NCBI RefSeq assembly: GCF_036320485.1
Contig: NZ_CP132911.1
Location: forward strand, 3,162,001-3,226,000
Source: Dyella sp. A6
Lineage (GTDB): Bacteria; Pseudomonadota; Gammaproteobacteria; Xanthomonadales; Rhodanobacteraceae
Reading direction: 5' to 3'
DNA length: 64,000 bases
A program made the position numbers and the translations under genes. Every line of letters begins with the position of its first letter. Positions within the stretch are counted from its first letter, which is position 1. Below, piece by piece: positions 62,099 through 64,000 of the stretch. The notes beneath the pieces are model-generated. The model saw only the letters and a list, made by a program, of their open reading frames with translations. It was not told where the DNA came from and made no database searches.

Positions 62099-62805
62099 AC
62101 CGGACCGAAGCCAGCATGCGCCAGCCCACCCGTGAGGCCGTCGGCAAGCGCTTCGACCCGGCCCTGATGCAGCAGGCCCGCGCCAAGAGCTGGGCCGCAC
62201 TGCACGCCATCAGTGCGCGGATGCATCCGGGCATCAGCGAACCCGAGGCGCACGCCGAGGCCGACGCGGTGTTCCGCGCGCTAGGCGTCGAACGCCTGTG
62301 GCACCCGGTAATCATCCGGATCGGCGAAAACACCACCCGGACCTTCCGCCAGCGCTCGAAGCCGGATGTCCGCCTGGGTGAAAACGACAGTTACTTCATC
62401 GATCTCGGCCTGGTCTTCGACGGCCACGAGGGCGATGTCGGCGACACCTTCGTGACTGGCCGGGCGCCCGAACGCAAGGCCTGCGCCGAAGCCGCGCGCA
62501 CGCTGTTCCACGAGGTCGCCGCCGCCTGGCGCGAGCGCGACCTGAGCGGACAGGCGCTGTACGCCTTTGCCGCCGAATGCGCCGAGGCCATGGGCTGGCG
62601 CCTCAACCATGCGATCAAGGGGCACCGCGTCGGCGATTTCCCGCACTCGATCCACAAGGCCGGCGACCTTGGCGACCTGGACAACCCGCCAGCGGACGGC
62701 CTGTGGATCCTGGAAATCCAGCTAGCCCACCCGAGCGAGCCGTTCGGCGCGTTCTTCGAGGACCTGCTGACGCGGCAGCCCCTGACTGACCCGCCTGCAA
62801 CCTGA
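62095..62805 (+). CDS. M24-fold metallopeptidase-like protein
   Basis: 236 residues with the pita-bread fold of the M24 family but without the extra N-terminal domain of prolidases. Likely metal ligands are retained: Asp pair in YFIDLGLVFDGHEGDVGDTF, His in IKGHRVGDFPHS, Glu in WILEIQLAHP and Glu in FGAFFEDLLT. It could be a creatinase/aminopeptidase-type enzyme or a non-peptidase. ATG overlaps the DUF1304 stop. Confidence 0.8.
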   Translation: MNRTEASMRQPTREAVGKRFDPALMQQARAKSWAALHAISARMHPGISEPEAHAEADAVFRALGVERLWHPVIIRIGENTTRTFRQRSKPDVRLGENDSYFIDLGLVFDGHEGDVGDTFVTGRAPERKACAEAARTLFHEVAAAWRERDLSGQALYAFAAECAEAMGWRLNHAIKGHRVGDFPHSIHKAGDLGDLDNPPADGLWILEIQLAHPSEPFGAFFEDLLTRQPLTDPPAT

Positions 62806-63173
62806 ACGTCCTCGAAAAAGCCGCCCAGCCGAGTCCTGGCCGGCCTGCCGCGAACGCCCGAGTGCCCTGAAGCCCCACCACGACAGCACCTGCAGAGCCC
62901 ACCGGCGCCCGGTCCGCCCTCTCGGCCCGGACCGTACCGGGCACCCGATCTGCCCGCGTGGAACACCCTCGCCTCAAGCGCTGCTACACTTATGGATCAG
63001 CTAAGCGAGGCAACCGGGCGAAACGACGCCTATTTCGCGCAGCTCGGCTGATTCGCCCTTTACCCGTTGGTTTCGCGCACGCGCCCGCCCCATTGAAAAA
63101 TGTCGCGGCGGCCGGCACGTGAGCGGTCCGACTCGCGCCTGTGTCCGCGCAGGCATTCACGGAACTCCACATC
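62806..63173. promoter_or_regulatory. Leader region of the EF-G gene, no gene
   Basis: 368 bases. A possible extended -10 (TGCTACACT, 62982-62990) is the best promoter candidate; no clear -35 was found. This would give a 5' leader of about 175 bases, long for a housekeeping gene. Nothing else recognisable. Confidence 0.35.
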
Positions 63174-64000
63174 ATGGCCCGCCAGAAACCGCTGAACCTG
63201 TACCGCAACATCGGCATCATCGCCCATATCGACGCCGGCAAGACCACCACCACCGAGCGCGTGCTCTATTACACCGGCAAGAAGCACCAGATCGTCGACG
63301 TGCACGACACCAAGGACGGCAAGGGCTCGACCACCACCGACTATCTGGAGCAGGAGCGCAAGCGCGGCATCACCATCCAGTCGGCCGCCGTGTCGACCGA
63401 GTGGAAGGGCCACCAGATCAACGTGATCGACACCCCCGGGCACGTGGACTTCACCATCGAGGTGAACCGTTCGCTGCGCGTGCTGGACGGCGCCGTGGTG
63501 GTGTTCGACGGCGTGGCCGGCGTGGAACCGCAGACCGAGACCAACTGGCGCCTGGCCGACCAGTACAACGTGCCGCGCATGTGCTACATCAACAAGATGG
63601 ACCGCATCGGCGCCAGCTTCGCGCATTGCGTGAAGGGCATCCGCGAGCGCCTGGGCGCCAACGCGCTGCTGTGCCAAGTGCCGCTGGGCAGCCATGACGA
63701 CTTCATGGGCATGGTCGACCTGATCGCGGGCGTCGGTTACATCTGGCTGGGCGACGACAAGGACAGCAAGTGGGAAACCATTCCGCTGGACGAAGTCGCC
63801 GCGCACCCGCGCGTGCAGGCCCTGAGCAACGCCGCCGACAAGCAGTGGGTGGCCGACCTGGCCAAGCTGCGCGAGCAGAGCATCGAGAGCGCGGTCGAAG
63901 CCGACGACGAAGTGATGGACGCCTACCTGTCCACCGGCGAGACCCCCTCGCTGGAAACGCTGAAGAAGTGCATCCGCAAGGGCTGCGTGGCCGGCAATAT
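63174..64000 (+). CDS. Translation elongation factor G paralogue, 3' end outside window
   Basis: First 275 residues of an EF-G. G1 [20 protein letters not shown], switch [15 protein letters not shown]3 [20 protein letters not shown] and G4 INKMDR are intact, so it should be an active GTPase. The switch region has a [17 protein letters not shown] insert and RGITIQSAA wording, closer to mitochondrial EF-G1/spdEFG1 than to canonical bacterial FusA. It is not inside a str operon. Probable role is ribosome translocation or a specialised variant of it. Confidence 0.88.
   Translation, partial: MARQKPLNLYRNIGIIAHIDAGKTTTTERVLYYTGKKHQIVDVHDTKDGKGSTTTDYLEQERKRGITIQSAAVSTEWKGHQINVIDTPGHVDFTIEVNRSLRVLDGAVVVFDGVAGVEPQTETNWRLADQYNVPRMCYINKMDRIGASFAHCVKGIRERLGANALLCQVPLGSHDDFMGMVDLIAGVGYIWLGDDKDSKWETIPLDEVAAHPRVQALSNAADKQWVADLAKLREQSIESAVEADDEVMDAYLSTGETPSLETLKKCIRKGCVAGN

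Overview
The window is 64 kb of GC-rich chromosome, almost fully coding. It looks like a gammaproteobacterium of the Xanthomonadales/Lysobacterales, most likely a Rhodanobacteraceae-type relative (Rhodanobacter, Dyella, Luteibacter). This rests on gene content: split class II ribonucleotide reductase NrdJa/NrdJb, roughly 60-bp integron attC sites of the Xanthomonas kind, a large TonB-dependent receptor beside a GH3 glucosidase, and the mre-mrd-rodA-mltB-rlpA-dacA-lipBA order. The genus assignment is inference. No rRNA, tRNA or CRISPR array was seen.

Layout. 1-8.1 kb: housekeeping and small genes (3' part of cardiolipin synthase, a GST, a TonB-C-like periplasmic protein, nicotinamidase, two MacB/FtsX-type permeases without an ATPase, a HAD phosphatase). 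8.1-13.7 kb: divergent GH3 beta-glucosidase and TonB-dependent receptor with three copies of a LacI-type operator between them, probably a glucan-scavenging regulon whose regulator lies elsewhere. 13.9-16.7 kb: assorted single genes (META-domain protein, TrmO, YCII, sulfotransferase). 16.9-27.3 kb: a photo-oxidative stress island with photolyase, ChrR anti-sigma factor, its ECF sigma factor, and a tightly overlapping operon of desaturase, FAD oxidoreductase, DUF1365, cyclopropane-fatty-acid synthase, two membrane proteins, a second CFA-like methyltransferase and a lipocalin. A bipartite motif (TGCATCC-N16-CGTAT) occurs three times around the sigma/anti-sigma genes. Two copies drive the divergent operons. 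The third sits between photolyase and chrR and points at a strongly folded non-coding stretch, a candidate small RNA.

27.3-32.0 kb: LMW phosphatase, OmpH-like protein, thiopurine methyltransferase, lytic transglycosylase and a DoxX-like protein. 32.1-33.9 kb: an integron cassette array without integrase (a CALIN) with four cassette genes, four attC sites and one half-site, followed by a 25-bp perfect inverted repeat. 34.3-38.0 kb: nrdJa, a histone-H1-like Lys/Ala repeat protein and nrdJb, with a strong intrinsic terminator inside the set. 38.2-43.4 kb: DegQ-type protease, a PstS-like/LysM fusion, a HAD phosphatase and an M17 aminopeptidase. 43.4-45.1 kb: hairpin repeats interrupted by an intact IS30-family element with a 3-bp target duplication.

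45.3-60.5 kb: an M1 peptidase, then a long leftward block for rod-shape cell-wall synthesis and lipoate: mreB, mreC, mreD, mrdA, rodA, mltB, rlpA, dacA, ybeD, lipB, lipA, prc. 60.8-64 kb: PfkB kinase, DUF1304 protein, M24-fold protein and the start of an EF-G gene that resembles the mitochondrial/spdEFG1 type more than canonical EF-G.
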